Below, one piece after another: positions 1 through 8,487 of a stretch of 64,000 nucleotides of DNA. The notes beneath the pieces were generated by a model, which saw only the letters and a program-made list of their open reading frames with translations, was not told the DNA's origin and ran no database searches. The stretch comes from an uncultured Planctomycetaceae bacterium (lineage in GTDB: Bacteria > Planctomycetota > Planctomycetia > Planctomycetales > Planctomycetaceae): assembly GCA_943787265.1 (NCBI GenBank), contig CALSLT010000001.1, forward strand, positions 1-64,000, given 5' to 3'. The position numbers and the translations under genes were made by a program. Numbering within the stretch: the stretch's first letter is position 1; each line of letters opens with the position of its first letter.

Positions 1-94
1 ATGATGCAATTCCCAGACTCGCTAACATCTGAAACCGAGCCACATACACAACTCGTGATGACAACATCTCGACTACCTGCACACTCGACATGAC

Positions 95-1075
95 TCACTT
101 CTTCCAGGATGGAAACTCAACGAGGACTTTCTGAGCGCCGTCACGCTTATCACGAAATACTTCGAAAGCTTCCTGGATCTGAGCGAGTGGAAATCGGTGG
201 GTGATCAGCGGCTTAACATCTACTCGCCCTTCGCCGATCCAACGCATCGCTAATGGAAAATCTCGCTCGAAGTCGGGGTTCATGCTGCCGTGGACGGTCA
301 GGTTTTTGATGACCAGATCCCGCATGCGGAAGTTGACCGTCTCAGGTGGAACGCCGAAACAGAGAATCCGTCCGGCCATAGCACACAGGTCGACGCACAG
401 GTTCATGGCCTGGTCGTAGTGCCCGACACATTCGATGACGATTTCGGGAAGTTCGCCGCCGAGAATTTCCTGGACCGCGACAATCGGGTTACTCGTCGCG
501 TTGCAGACAGTCTCGGTCGCTCCAAATTGTTTACTCAAGGCGAGGCGAGATTCCAGAACGTCCATCCCGATGATGTGACGCGCACCCAGGTTTCGCAGAG
601 CCATGTTGAAGAACTGCCCCATCGGTCCCTGGCCGACGACAACGACGTCACGATCCACCATGTTCGGCAGTTTCTTGAGTGCAAAGATTGCGGTACCCAA
701 TGGCTGAGCCAGCATGCACTCCTTCTTCGGACACTCGGTCATCCAAAGGGATCGCCCGTGTCTCGTCGACGACGAACCGTTCCCGCAATCCTTCCTGATT
801 AACCGGCACGCAAAGAACTCGTTCGCCTGGCTGGAACCGACTTCCGTTTGTGTCAACGACCGTGCCGGTCATCTCGTGCAAAGAATGTCCCAGTTTAATC
901 GGCCATTCATCGGTGCCTCGAAAGAATGCAAGTCTGAACCGCACAGACAGGTGCATTCCGGCTGAAAGATGATCTGCCCGGAAGCCGATGCGTCACTCGG
1001 CGAAGGCGGCAACTCCGGCTCGGGAATGTCAGCCAGTTCGATTCTTCCAGGACCGATGAACTGTCCAGCAAGCAT
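95..1075 (-). pseudogene. Zinc-dependent alcohol dehydrogenase (MDR family), two frameshifts
   Basis: Medium-chain dehydrogenase/reductase that would oxidise an alcohol or polyol with NAD(P). Three consecutive reading frames join into one protein. The N-terminal part (to about 915) has the GroES-like Cys-rich start (CLCGSD) and a HSFE segment. The middle part (about 915-738) has LGHSLHEMTG and the GERV segment. The C-terminal part (738-95) is a Rossmann domain with VVGQGPMGQ. The frames are restored by adding one base in the CC at 916-917 and removing one from the GG at 737-738. I place the start at ATG 1075, with GAGAG upstream; the frame is open to 1090. It lies downstream of the Gfo/Idh gene on the same strand, so the two may share a sugar or polyol pathway. 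Either a decayed gene or a consensus error; the family is clear, the substrate is not. Confidence 0.75.
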
Positions 1076-1154
1076 AGTTAAGTCTCTCATCCAAAGGAGA
1101 ATTTACCAGCAGTCGAAGTCTGCGATCAGCGACCTCGTAGAGCCATCAACAGAA

Positions 1155-1190
1155 AACGCCCCGGCCGCCGTCTGGCAACCGGGGCAGATT
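1155..1190 (-). terminator. Stem-loop downstream of the Gfo/Idh gene
   Basis: GCCCCGG (1158-1164) pairs with CCGGGGC (1179-1185). Read on the minus strand the hairpin is followed by CGTTTTC. It sits between the Gfo/Idh stop and the dehydrogenase start, so it may end or attenuate transcription between them. The T-run is short. Confidence 0.45.
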
Positions 1191-1208
1191 CCGATTTTCA
1201 GTGAGCCG

Positions 1209-2566
1209 TCAACTCGACCTCACACGAACTTGGTGACGCCAGGCAAACGCGGTCGGAACAAATTCAACGGGGCTGTCCCAGCCTTTTGAGACATCAGGAA
1301 CCAGTGCCTGCTTCGAGTTCATCGCCATCTCCCACGTGACTTCCTTGCCTGTGTATCCGGCCGTGCGGCCCATGATCGCCATCATCGTACTGTTGACCAT
1401 GCGGTCACCGTCGTTGATGTAGTTGCCGGAGCGGATCGACGCGAAGAACTCGTCGTGCTCCTGTTGGTACATATTTGGTGTTGGACCTTCGTACTTCCAG
1501 GTTCGATTGCCCTTCAGATCCGAGATCGTGCTGCCACGACGTTCAATCTTTCCGGTCCCCTTCGTCCCGAGAATCGTGCAAAGATTCTCATTGTAGCAGC
1601 CAGGGATCTGTCGCTGAGCAAGGAAGCCTCGAGCGTCATTGTCCCAGACGAAGTTCAATTCGATGTGGTCAAATATGTTGCCGCCTTCTGCCGGAAGTTG
1701 CCGACCACCGACTGCAGTCACGCTCGCTGCCGGGCGATCGCCCATTGCCCAGGCAACCCAGTCGCAAGTGTGACAGGCCTGTTCGACAAGGCCGTCTCCT
1801 GACAGCCATGTGAAGTTGTACCAGTTGCGAACCATCCACTCGATGTCCGAGATGCCGTCTGGCCGAGTACTGGCGGCCGGCATCGGTTTGACGGGCGACG
1901 TGAGGTACGTTCCGTAAACCGCTCGCACGTCGCCCGATTTCGCCATCAAGAACTCGCTCAAACAACGCCTTCTTCCGGAAGTCGTATCGCCAGCAGAAGC
2001 CTGCCAGTACTGCGAGATTCTTTTCTTTGGACTTCGCGACGGTTTCGAATACAGACTGCACACCAGCGAAATCGGTCGCCATTGGCTTTTCGGTAAAGAC
2101 ATGTTTGCCGGCGTCGACCGCAGCTCGAAACTGCATCGGGCGAAATCCTGGCGGCGTCGCCAGCAGAACGACATCCGATTTTTCAATGACGTCTTTGTAG
2201 CCATTCAGCCCGCCGTGAATGTCGTCGTCACCGACTTTGATCTGATCAACAATTGACTTATCCGCTTTGAGTCGTCCAAGACTCGCGACCCGCCCGATCA
2301 GCGAAGGCATCGGCGACGGCGACGAGTTCGGTTTTCTCGTCGGCGTGCAAAGCTTGACTGGCGGCTCCCGTTCCCCGTCCACCGGCACCGACCAGACCAA
2401 CCTTCAGAATGTCAGAGCCTGCTGCATAAACCGAAGGAGTCAGTCCCGCAAGATTGGACGCGGCAACTCCGCCGGCCAGAGCAGCAGACCCAGACTTTAG
2501 GAATGAACGCCGACTTTCGTCAGTCGATGGAGTACTGGTCGATTGATTGGTGGTCGGTTCAGTCAT
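1209..2566 (-). pseudogene. TAT-exported Gfo/Idh/MocA family oxidoreductase, two frameshifts
   Basis: NAD(P)-dependent sugar-type oxidoreductase of the secreted class common in planctomycetes. The N-terminus has a twin-arginine signal (SRRSFLKSG) followed by the Rossmann start VGLVGAGGRGTG. The middle frame carries the family hallmark FTEKPMATD and FCWRYDF. The last frame carries the C-terminal sheet domain with DGLVEQACHTCDW. Frames are restored by removing one C from the CCC runs near 2289-2295 and one from 1933-1935. Assembled length is about 450 aa, normal for the family. Both indels are in short C runs, as in the neighbouring dehydrogenase and infB, so sequencing error is as likely as gene decay. 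Substrate unknown. Confidence 0.8.
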
Positions 2567-2841
2567 TGAAAGCTCTCCCGGGTGAGATCAGTTGGGGCTT
2601 CGGGCGGGTTGTTTACGAAACCGCACGGACGGTGCGGATCGAAATCTTATCAAACCCCGCGTCACGTCTGCGAGTGAACGATCCATCCTCATCAATGCGA
2701 TTGCGATCGAAGAGCCACGAAGCCAGACTCTCGCAATTCCGAACACATTTTGCACTGCCCCTCAGACTTCCCGGCGCGGCGTAGCGAGCTGGGTCGCAAA
2801 GTTACCAGAATTGAAACGTCCCACCTTGAGAGACATCCCCC
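2567..2841. other. Divergent intergenic region
   Basis: 275-bp spacer between the minus-strand Gfo/Idh start and the plus-strand phosphatase start. It should hold both promoters. I see no convincing -35/-10 pair and no gene. Confidence 0.5.
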
Positions 2842-3939
2842 ATGACATGTCAATCAGTCGTCTTGACCATCGTGCTGGCAATCAGCCAATTCGCAATCGC
2901 TGTTCGCCCCGCGCCGGCCGCTGACGAACCATTGAGCAGGATCTCATTCGGTTCCTGCGCGAAACAGAACCAGCCAATGCCAATTCTGGACGCGATTGTG
3001 GAGACCGATCCTGAACTGTTCCTGATGATTGGTGACAATATCTACGGCGACACTGAAGACATGACGATTCTATGGGAGAAGTATCAGTTGCTCGGTGCGC
3101 AGCCGGGATTTAAGAAGCTCCGCCAACATTGCCCCATGCTCGCCACCTGGGACGACCACGACTACGGAGCCAACGATGCCGGCGTTGAATACCCAAAGAA
3201 ACGTGAATCTCAGCAGTTGTTTCTCGATTTTTTCGGTGTCGCGAAGAACTCGCCGCTAAGGAAACAGGAAGGCGTCCAGTCATCTCACACGTTCGGGCCG
3301 GCAGGCAAACGAGTACAGATCATCCTGCTCGACACGCGCTACTTCCGCAGCCCGCTGACTCGGGGATATGTCCCCAGCGAACGTAACGAAGGATTCCGTG
3401 GCCACTACAAGGCGACAACTGACACATCCACAACGATGCTCGGCGAGGCACAATGGAAGTGGCTTGAAGCCGAACTTCGGAAACCGGCAGAAGTCCGTAT
3501 CATCGCGTCGAGTATCCAGGTTCTGCCCGACGAACACGGCTCTGAAAAGTGGGGCAACTTCCCTCACGAACGTCAACGGCTGTTCGACACAATCCGAGAC
3601 ACCAAAGCCAACGGCGTCATGATGATCAGCGGTGACCGACACCTCGCGGAAATTATGGAGATCGACTCAGCCCGCTCCGGCAACCCGTACCCGATTTACG
3701 AAGTCACATCGAGCAGTCTGAACGCTCCAAGCGGCAACATGACGAAAGCCGGAACACGCTTCGCCAACGAAATCAATTCTTACCGAATCGGCCTGACGTA
3801 TTTCGATACCAATTTCGGCATGATCGCCATCGACTGGTCACTGCCCGACCCGCTGATTCGAATACGAGTCCAGGACGAAGTCGGCGACGTCGTCCTGCAA
3901 AAGACGGTGCCGCTCTCACGGCTCAAGCCTGCAAAGTAA
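2842..3939 (+). CDS. Secreted PhoD-like metallophosphatase
   Basis: 365-aa alkaline phosphatase D-type protein. A signal peptide (about residues 1-27, ending AAD) is followed directly by the catalytic domain, without the usual N-terminal PhoD Ig-like domain. Metal-ligand motifs are visible: FGSCA, MIGDNIYGD, TWDDHDYG and SGDRHLAE. The family hydrolyses phosphomono- or diesters using Ca/Fe or similar metals, and this one should act in the periplasm or outside the cell. It stands alone, convergent with ettA, with GAGAG upstream of the ATG. Substrate cannot be deduced. Confidence 0.85.
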   Translation: MTCQSVVLTIVLAISQFAIAVRPAPAADEPLSRISFGSCAKQNQPMPILDAIVETDPELFLMIGDNIYGDTEDMTILWEKYQLLGAQPGFKKLRQHCPMLATWDDHDYGANDAGVEYPKKRESQQLFLDFFGVAKNSPLRKQEGVQSSHTFGPAGKRVQIILLDTRYFRSPLTRGYVPSERNEGFRGHYKATTDTSTTMLGEAQWKWLEAELRKPAEVRIIASSIQVLPDEHGSEKWGNFPHERQRLFDTIRDTKANGVMMISGDRHLAEIMEIDSARSGNPYPIYEVTSSSLNAPSGNMTKAGTRFANEINSYRIGLTYFDTNFGMIAIDWSLPDPLIRIRVQDEVGDVVLQKTVPLSRLKPAK

Positions 3940-4108
3940 GCCGTTCAATGGGGACTCATGCCGGTAGACTGAATAAGCTCTGCCCAGTTCTGGCAGTCGT
4001 ATAAAAGATTGAGCGCCGTAGCTGGACTCGCAAGAGTTCACGCAAGTAACGTTCCACCCCCGAAGTCTTGCCACTCCGGCTACCCTGAAATCAAACGTTG
4101 ACAAATCG

Positions 4109-5776
4109 CTATCGATTCAGTGGTTTGTGTCGGCTTGGGCGGTCGGCGGCATCGCCGAGACGATGCTTCTGGTTGGCTTCATACATTTCGTAGTTGCCTT
4201 CGAACCAGTATGCCTGCCCTTCGCCTTCGAACGCCAGGATGTGCGTTGCGATTCGGTCGAGGAACCAACGGTCATGGCTGACGACAACTGCACAACCTCC
4301 GAAGTCCTGCAGGCCTTCTTCCAGGGCTCGCAACGTGTCGACGTCGAGGTCGTTCGTTGGTTCGTCGAGCAGAAGAACGTTGCCACCTGAACGCAGCAGT
4401 TTCGCCATGTGAACCCGGTTCCGTTCTCCACCGGAAAGTTGCGAGACGAGTTTCTGCTGATCCGTTTTCTTGAAATTGAACCGCCCGCAATAAGAACGAG
4501 CGTGGATCTCGGTTTTACCGATCTCAATGTGGTCGCGACCGCCAGAGATTTCCTGATACACAGTCTTTGCCGGATCCAGGCTATCTCGTGATTGATCGAC
4601 GTATGACAGCATCACGCGATCGCCGATCCGCATCGATCCGCTTGTCGGCTCTTCCAGCCCCATGATCATCCGGAACAGCGTCGTCTTGCCGGCACCGTTC
4701 GGACCAATGACGCCGACGATGCCGCCCTTGGGCAGGTCGAAATTCATATTCTCGAAGATCATCGTTTCGCCAAACGACTTGCACAGGTTCTCGGCTCGAA
4801 CAACCACATCACCGAGTGTTTGGCTGGTCGGAATCTGAATCTGTGCGGCGCCGTCCCGAGCGTCGTACTGCTGCTGAGCAAGTTCTTCGTAACGCTGCAT
4901 ACGCGCTTTGTTCTTGGTCGCACGGGCTTTCGGGCTCATCCGAACCCACTCCAATTCACGAGCCAGTTCCCTCTGACGAGCCGACTCGCGTCTTTCTTCC
5001 AGAGCCATTCGCTTGTGCTTTTGCTCAAGCCAGGATGAATAGTTGCCTTCGTACGGAATGCCTTTGCCGCGTTCGAGTTCCAAAATCCAGCCGGCAACAT
5101 TGTCCAGGAAATACCGGTCGTGAGTAATGGCAACGACCGTTCCCGGGAAATTCCCGAGGTACTGTTCGAGCCAACTGACCGACTCAGCATCCAGGTGGTT
5201 CGTCGGTTCGTCCAGCAGAAGAACATCCGGATTCTGGAGAAGAAGCTGACACAGCGCGACTCGGCGTTTTTCACCACCCGAGAGACTTCCGATGATGGCA
5301 TCGCCCGGCGGGACTTTCACCGCGTCGGCAGCAATGTCCACGCTCCGGTCCAGTTCCCATAGATTCAGGGCGTCAATCTTGTCTTGAACCCTCGCCTGTT
5401 CTTCGAGCACTTTCTCCATCTCTTCCGGAGTGAGCTCTTCACAAAGCTTCATGTTGAGATCGTTGTATCGATCGAGAATGGCTCGCGATTCTGCGACGCC
5501 CTCTTCGATGCACTCGTCGACGGTTTTCTCAGGATCAAGCCGCGGCTCCTGAGGAAAGTAGCCGATTTTGATGCCCTTGGCCGGACGGACTTCACCTTCG
5601 TATTCCTTGTCCTCGCCAGCCATGATGCGAAGCAGCGTACTCTTCCCAGCACCGTTGTTCCCCAGAACTCCGATCTTGGCGCCCGGATAGAACGACAGCC
5701 AGATGTCACTGAGAATCACTTTTTCGTCGTAAAACCGAGTGAGATTCTCGATCGTCATTATGTAATTATCAGCCAT
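4109..5776 (-). CDS. ettA: Energy-dependent translational throttle protein EttA (ABC-F)
   Basis: 555-aa cytoplasmic ABC-F ATPase with two nucleotide-binding domains and no membrane segment, the usual EttA length. Domain 1 has Walker [10 protein letters not shown] (about residue 37), signature LSGGEKRR and Walker [13 protein letters not shown] charged linker (about 240-310, rich in [14 protein letters not shown]) contains the arm and tRNA-interaction motif. Domain 2 has [16 protein letters not shown] and [11 protein letters not shown]. EttA binds the ribosomal E site and regulates the first elongation steps according to the ATP/ADP ratio. It is followed on the same strand by nothing closely spaced; upstream lies the molybdenum-carrier-like gene 23 bp away, so the two may be co-transcribed. 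Confidence 0.95.
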   Translation of the reverse strand: MADNYIMTIENLTRFYDEKVILSDIWLSFYPGAKIGVLGNNGAGKSTLLRIMAGEDKEYEGEVRPAKGIKIGYFPQEPRLDPEKTVDECIEEGVAESRAILDRYNDLNMKLCEELTPEEMEKVLEEQARVQDKIDALNLWELDRSVDIAADAVKVPPGDAIIGSLSGGEKRRVALCQLLLQNPDVLLLDEPTNHLDAESVSWLEQYLGNFPGTVVAITHDRYFLDNVAGWILELERGKGIPYEGNYSSWLEQKHKRMALEERRESARQRELARELEWVRMSPKARATKNKARMQRYEELAQQQYDARDGAAQIQIPTSQTLGDVVVRAENLCKSFGETMIFENMNFDLPKGGIVGVIGPNGAGKTTLFRMIMGLEEPTSGSMRIGDRVMLSYVDQSRDSLDPAKTVYQEISGGRDHIEIGKTEIHARSYCGRFNFKKTDQQKLVSQLSGGERNRVHMAKLLRSGGNVLLLDEPTNDLDVDTLRALEEGLQDFGGCAVVVSHDRWFLDRIATHILAFEGEGQAYWFEGNYEMYEANQKHRLGDAADRPSRHKPLNR

Positions 5777-5799
5777 GACTCTGACTTTCCGATGCGGGC

Positions 5800-6270
5800 T
5801 TATTCCGCCGTGAGTTTGATGAATTCTCGAAGGTACTCGCAGGCCTGATCGAAGATGCCAACCTGCTGCGATTCTCGCGGTCCGGCGACGTTGAGGGTGC
5901 GGATTCTATTTTCAGCGATCCATTCCTCAACCGGCTGAGCATCGAATTCCGCCATAAGATCAATAACCAGGCACGGTTTCTGGCTTTGACGGGCAATTGA
6001 CTCCGTCAAAGCCGTCCCGCCGGTCAATTTCCCTCGACTGAGGATCAATGTTCCGTCAGATTCTTCGACGTTCAGTCTGGTCCGAACTGCGTAGTTTCGC
6101 GAGGTGGACTCCTTCAGCGGAAACTTCGCTGGAATCCGCCCGTCTTCGGCACGCCGACCGCGAGGGCACCAGCCGCCGCATGGAATTTCCAGTTCCAATG
6201 CCACGTGCAGAGCGGCTCGATCGACGCCCGTTTGACCACCTGAAACTAAACTCTGAATCAAGGTATTCAC
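5800..6270 (-). CDS. Molybdenum-carrier-like (YpsA/SLOG-type nucleotide-binding) protein
   Basis: 156-aa cytoplasmic protein beginning near [12 protein letters not shown], followed by [14 protein letters not shown] and the later GGTAL motif. These are the hallmarks of the putative molybdenum carrier family (MoCo carrier, Rossmann-like SLOG relatives). The start is GTG at 6270. Whether members actually carry molybdenum cofactor in bacteria is not established, and no molybdenum genes are nearby. It lies 23 bp upstream of ettA on the same strand. Family assignment is good, role is open. Confidence 0.8.
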   Translation of the reverse strand: MNTLIQSLVSGGQTGVDRAALHVALELEIPCGGWCPRGRRAEDGRIPAKFPLKESTSRNYAVRTRLNVEESDGTLILSRGKLTGGTALTESIARQSQKPCLVIDLMAEFDAQPVEEWIAENRIRTLNVAGPRESQQVGIFDQACEYLREFIKLTAE

Positions 6271-6597
6271 TTCGCTTAATTTTCAGATGACAAGAAACCC
6301 GACGAGGCCGTTTTCTAGTCGCTCAGCCGTCGTCGCCGCAAACGTACACCTGCCTGAGAAAATCAAACGGCTCGCAAAAACACACTCGAAACCGCCCGAG
6401 TAAAGTTCCCGGATCGCCGCACGCCCCCCGCTGCATCAGCCGTCTCGATGTCTCAATCGGGCCCAGGCCGCACCACCTGTCACGTGAACCTCAGACAAAC
6501 GCTCGCCAGCCCCGCCGTTCGCAACCAATCGTGACCTAGTCTTAAGCGTCGAGAATTCCACATCGACAAGCTCGATCTCTCCGGCGAGGCCCGTGCA
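6271..6597. other. Intergenic region without recognised gene
   Basis: About 330 bp between the molybdenum-carrier-like gene and the small membrane protein. I see no ORF with a start, no RNA fold I can name and no clear terminator. The frame of the small protein is open upstream back to a TGA at 6532-6534 but has no start codon before ATG 6598. Confidence 0.4.
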
Positions 6598-6765
6598 ATG
6601 TTCAAATCAACCATGCGAAGCATCAACTATCACCTGAACTATTACTGTGAAGGTGTCGTCGGCTGGTGGGACGGTATCGGCCTGAACGATTACCTTTTTC
6701 TTCTCATCGCAGCCTTGGCTCTCGGTGCGTGGCTGCTTAAAGCCGACCCGATGAAAACGCTGTAG
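6598..6765 (+). CDS. Small single-span membrane protein
   Basis: 55-aa ORF starting at ATG 6598 (a second ATG lies at 6613) and ending with TAG at 6763-6765. It has a polar, aromatic N-terminal half (NYHLNYYCEG, GWWDGIG) and one hydrophobic helix (YLFLLIAALALGAWLL, about residues 31-46) close to a short basic tail. The composition looks like a real small protein rather than random sequence. There is no strong ribosome site. I do not recognise a family. It precedes the 161-aa hypothetical gene on the same strand by 134 bp. Confidence 0.45.
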   Translation: MFKSTMRSINYHLNYYCEGVVGWWDGIGLNDYLFLLIAALALGAWLLKADPMKTL

Positions 6766-6899
6766 CACCGACAGGTCGCTCCGCCTGTGGCATCCAGGAA
6801 TCGCCTCAACTAGACTCCCCGCTCGACCGCTTATGCGAGCAATTTGCTTCGCGACGCTCTGAATTCAGAGCACGACCGAAGATCAATCGGGGATGAGAT

Positions 6900-7385
6900 A
6901 TGGATTTCGAGGACCGGCTGGAGCAGGCAATCGAACGCGGGCAACGATCCCGCACCGCCCGCACAAAAGCCGAACAACAAAAGACGCTTTCCGCAGAAGA
7001 GCTGCGCAACCTGCACTCGTCAGCCCGTCTTAATATTTCGGACCACGCCGAGACTCTGCTCCGCAAACTGGCCGACCACTTCCCTGGCTTTCGCTTCGAA
7101 ACCGTCGTCGCCGAAGACGGTTGGGGAGCCCGCATCAGCCGTGACGATGTGAACCTTGGTCGAGGCAGCCGAGCCAACCAGTACAGCCGGTTTCAGATTC
7201 TCGTCCGCCCCTATTCGGAAAAAGCGAAGATTGTCGAAGTGGTGGCGAAAGGGGCGATCCGAAACAAAGAACTGCTGAACCGCAGCCACTACCAGTTTCT
7301 CGCCGAGTTCGACGAACCGCGATTCAAAGAGGTGGTCGATCTGTGGGTTCTGGAGTTCGCAGAGCAATTTTCGTCGACCACGTAG
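6900..7385 (+). CDS. Conserved hypothetical protein (161 aa)
   Basis: 161-aa soluble protein with a charged helical N-terminus (residues 1-50) and an alpha/beta C-terminal part containing FRFETVVAEDGWGARISRDD and FQILVRPYSEKAKI. It has no signal peptide and no membrane segment. The ATG at 6900 is preceded by GGGATGAG. I do not recognise a named domain. The codon pattern and length make it a convincing gene, and the following short membrane ORF starts 42 bp downstream on the same strand. Confidence 0.65.
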   Translation: MDFEDRLEQAIERGQRSRTARTKAEQQKTLSAEELRNLHSSARLNISDHAETLLRKLADHFPGFRFETVVAEDGWGARISRDDVNLGRGSRANQYSRFQILVRPYSEKAKIVEVVAKGAIRNKELLNRSHYQFLAEFDEPRFKEVVDLWVLEFAEQFSSTT

Positions 7386-7427
7386 CCAACGCAATACTGC
7401 CCGAAGAGACACAGTTTGGAGCCCCGA

Positions 7428-7640
7428 ATGTCGAGAGATTACGTGATTCGAATTTGTGTATCGCTTGGCCCATTCTTAATGGCCTGTGGCAGCTTCATGC
7501 CCAAGTCAATTGCTTCGGCACTGTGCGCATTTGGCGGTGCAAGTCTAACGGCAAACGCACTCAGACTAATTTATGAAGTGCAACTCGAATCGCAAAAGAA
7601 ACCTGAAGCAACTCTTGCTAAGCCAGTCGATCCAGTTTAA
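7428..7640 (+). CDS. Small hypothetical membrane protein
   Basis: 70-aa ORF from ATG 7428 (a TTG at 7416 is also possible). The first half is hydrophobic (IRICVSLGPFLMACGSFM and SALCAFGGASLTANALRLI), suggesting two short membrane spans or a signal-like region. The tail is polar and Lys/Pro-rich. No family recognised. It could be a chance ORF; the position between two plus-strand genes is the main support. Confidence 0.35.
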   Translation: MSRDYVIRICVSLGPFLMACGSFMPKSIASALCAFGGASLTANALRLIYEVQLESQKKPEATLAKPVDPV

Positions 7641-7702
7641 CTCAAGACGATTCTCATCCTCATATCTACCTCACAATATTAAAACATCGAAAGCCCACCG
7701 CC

Positions 7703-8350
7703 ATGAGCCGCGAGTCCGACCTTCAGCGAGTTCTCGACACAGGCATCGTTTCCATCATCCGAGCTGACTCGGGAGAGCAACTCGTCGATGTTGCCACCGC
7801 ACTGTACGAAGGCGGCATCGACGTCATCGAAGTTACGTTCACCGTGCCAGGCGTCCTCGACATCATCTCGGCCGTTCGCAAGAAGCTGGGTGACAAGATC
7901 CTGCTCGGAGCGGGAACGGTCCTCGATACCGAAACCGCCCGCGCCGCAATCCTTGCCGGAGCGGAATTCATCGTCACGCCGACCGTCAACGTCGACGTTA
8001 TTAAAATGTGCAATCGCTACAGCAAAGTCATCATGCCCGGCGGCTTCACTCCGACCGAAGTCCTTACTGCCTGGGAAGCCGGCGCGGACATCGTCAAAGT
8101 ATTTCCGGCAGACACCGGCGGACCGTCCCACCTGAAAGCACTGCACGGTCCACTTCCACAAGTTCGACTGCTTCCAACCGGCGGAGTCGACCTTGAAACG
8201 CTTCCGGGATTCTTCAAAGCCGGAGCCTGTGCCGTCGGCCTCGGATCAGCCCTGGTCGAGAAACAGGCCGTCGCTTCCGGCGACATGAACCGCATCAGCT
8301 CGCTGGCCGAACAGTACGTCGCGTTGGTAAAGAAAACCCGCAACAGCTGA
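7703..8350 (+). CDS. eda: 2-dehydro-3-deoxyphosphogluconate (KDPG/KHG) aldolase
   Basis: 215-aa class I aldolase, the family's usual length. It cleaves 2-keto-3-deoxy-6-phosphogluconate to pyruvate and glyceraldehyde-3-phosphate in the Entner-Doudoroff route or in uronate catabolism. Seen: the active-site Glu in DVIEVTF (about residue 42), the LLGAGTVLD strand, the Schiff-base Lys in DIVKVFPAD (about residue 133), and the phosphate-binding LPTGGV and GLGSAL loops. It is cytoplasmic and stands alone, with no edd or kinase next to it. Relatives such as KDPGal aldolase share these motifs, so the exact substrate is not certain. Confidence 0.92.
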   Translation: MSRESDLQRVLDTGIVSIIRADSGEQLVDVATALYEGGIDVIEVTFTVPGVLDIISAVRKKLGDKILLGAGTVLDTETARAAILAGAEFIVTPTVNVDVIKMCNRYSKVIMPGGFTPTEVLTAWEAGADIVKVFPADTGGPSHLKALHGPLPQVRLLPTGGVDLETLPGFFKAGACAVGLGSALVEKQAVASGDMNRISSLAEQYVALVKKTRNS

Positions 8351-8377
8351 CGTTCAACGTCCGGTTCAGGTCACGAG

Positions 8378-8468
8378 CCGTAGGTCATGTCAAGCGCAGC
8401 GCAGGCGTGACAATTTGGATTGATGCTTCACGATGGCACGCCTGCGCTGCGCTTGACATGCCCTACGG
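8378..8468. repeat. Long palindromic repeat (32-bp arms)
   Basis: Left arm 8378-8409 and right arm 8437-8468 are reverse complements with one mismatch (at 8385), separated by a 27-base loop. The arm contains CAAGCGCAGCGCAGGCGTG. The same sequence family recurs as the outer arms of the nested repeat at 50581-50809. It lies between eda (plus) and malQ (minus), which converge, so it can also serve as a bidirectional terminator-like structure. No T-run follows. Confidence 0.85.
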
Positions 8469-8487
8469 TGGCCCGATTTTTCGTAAA

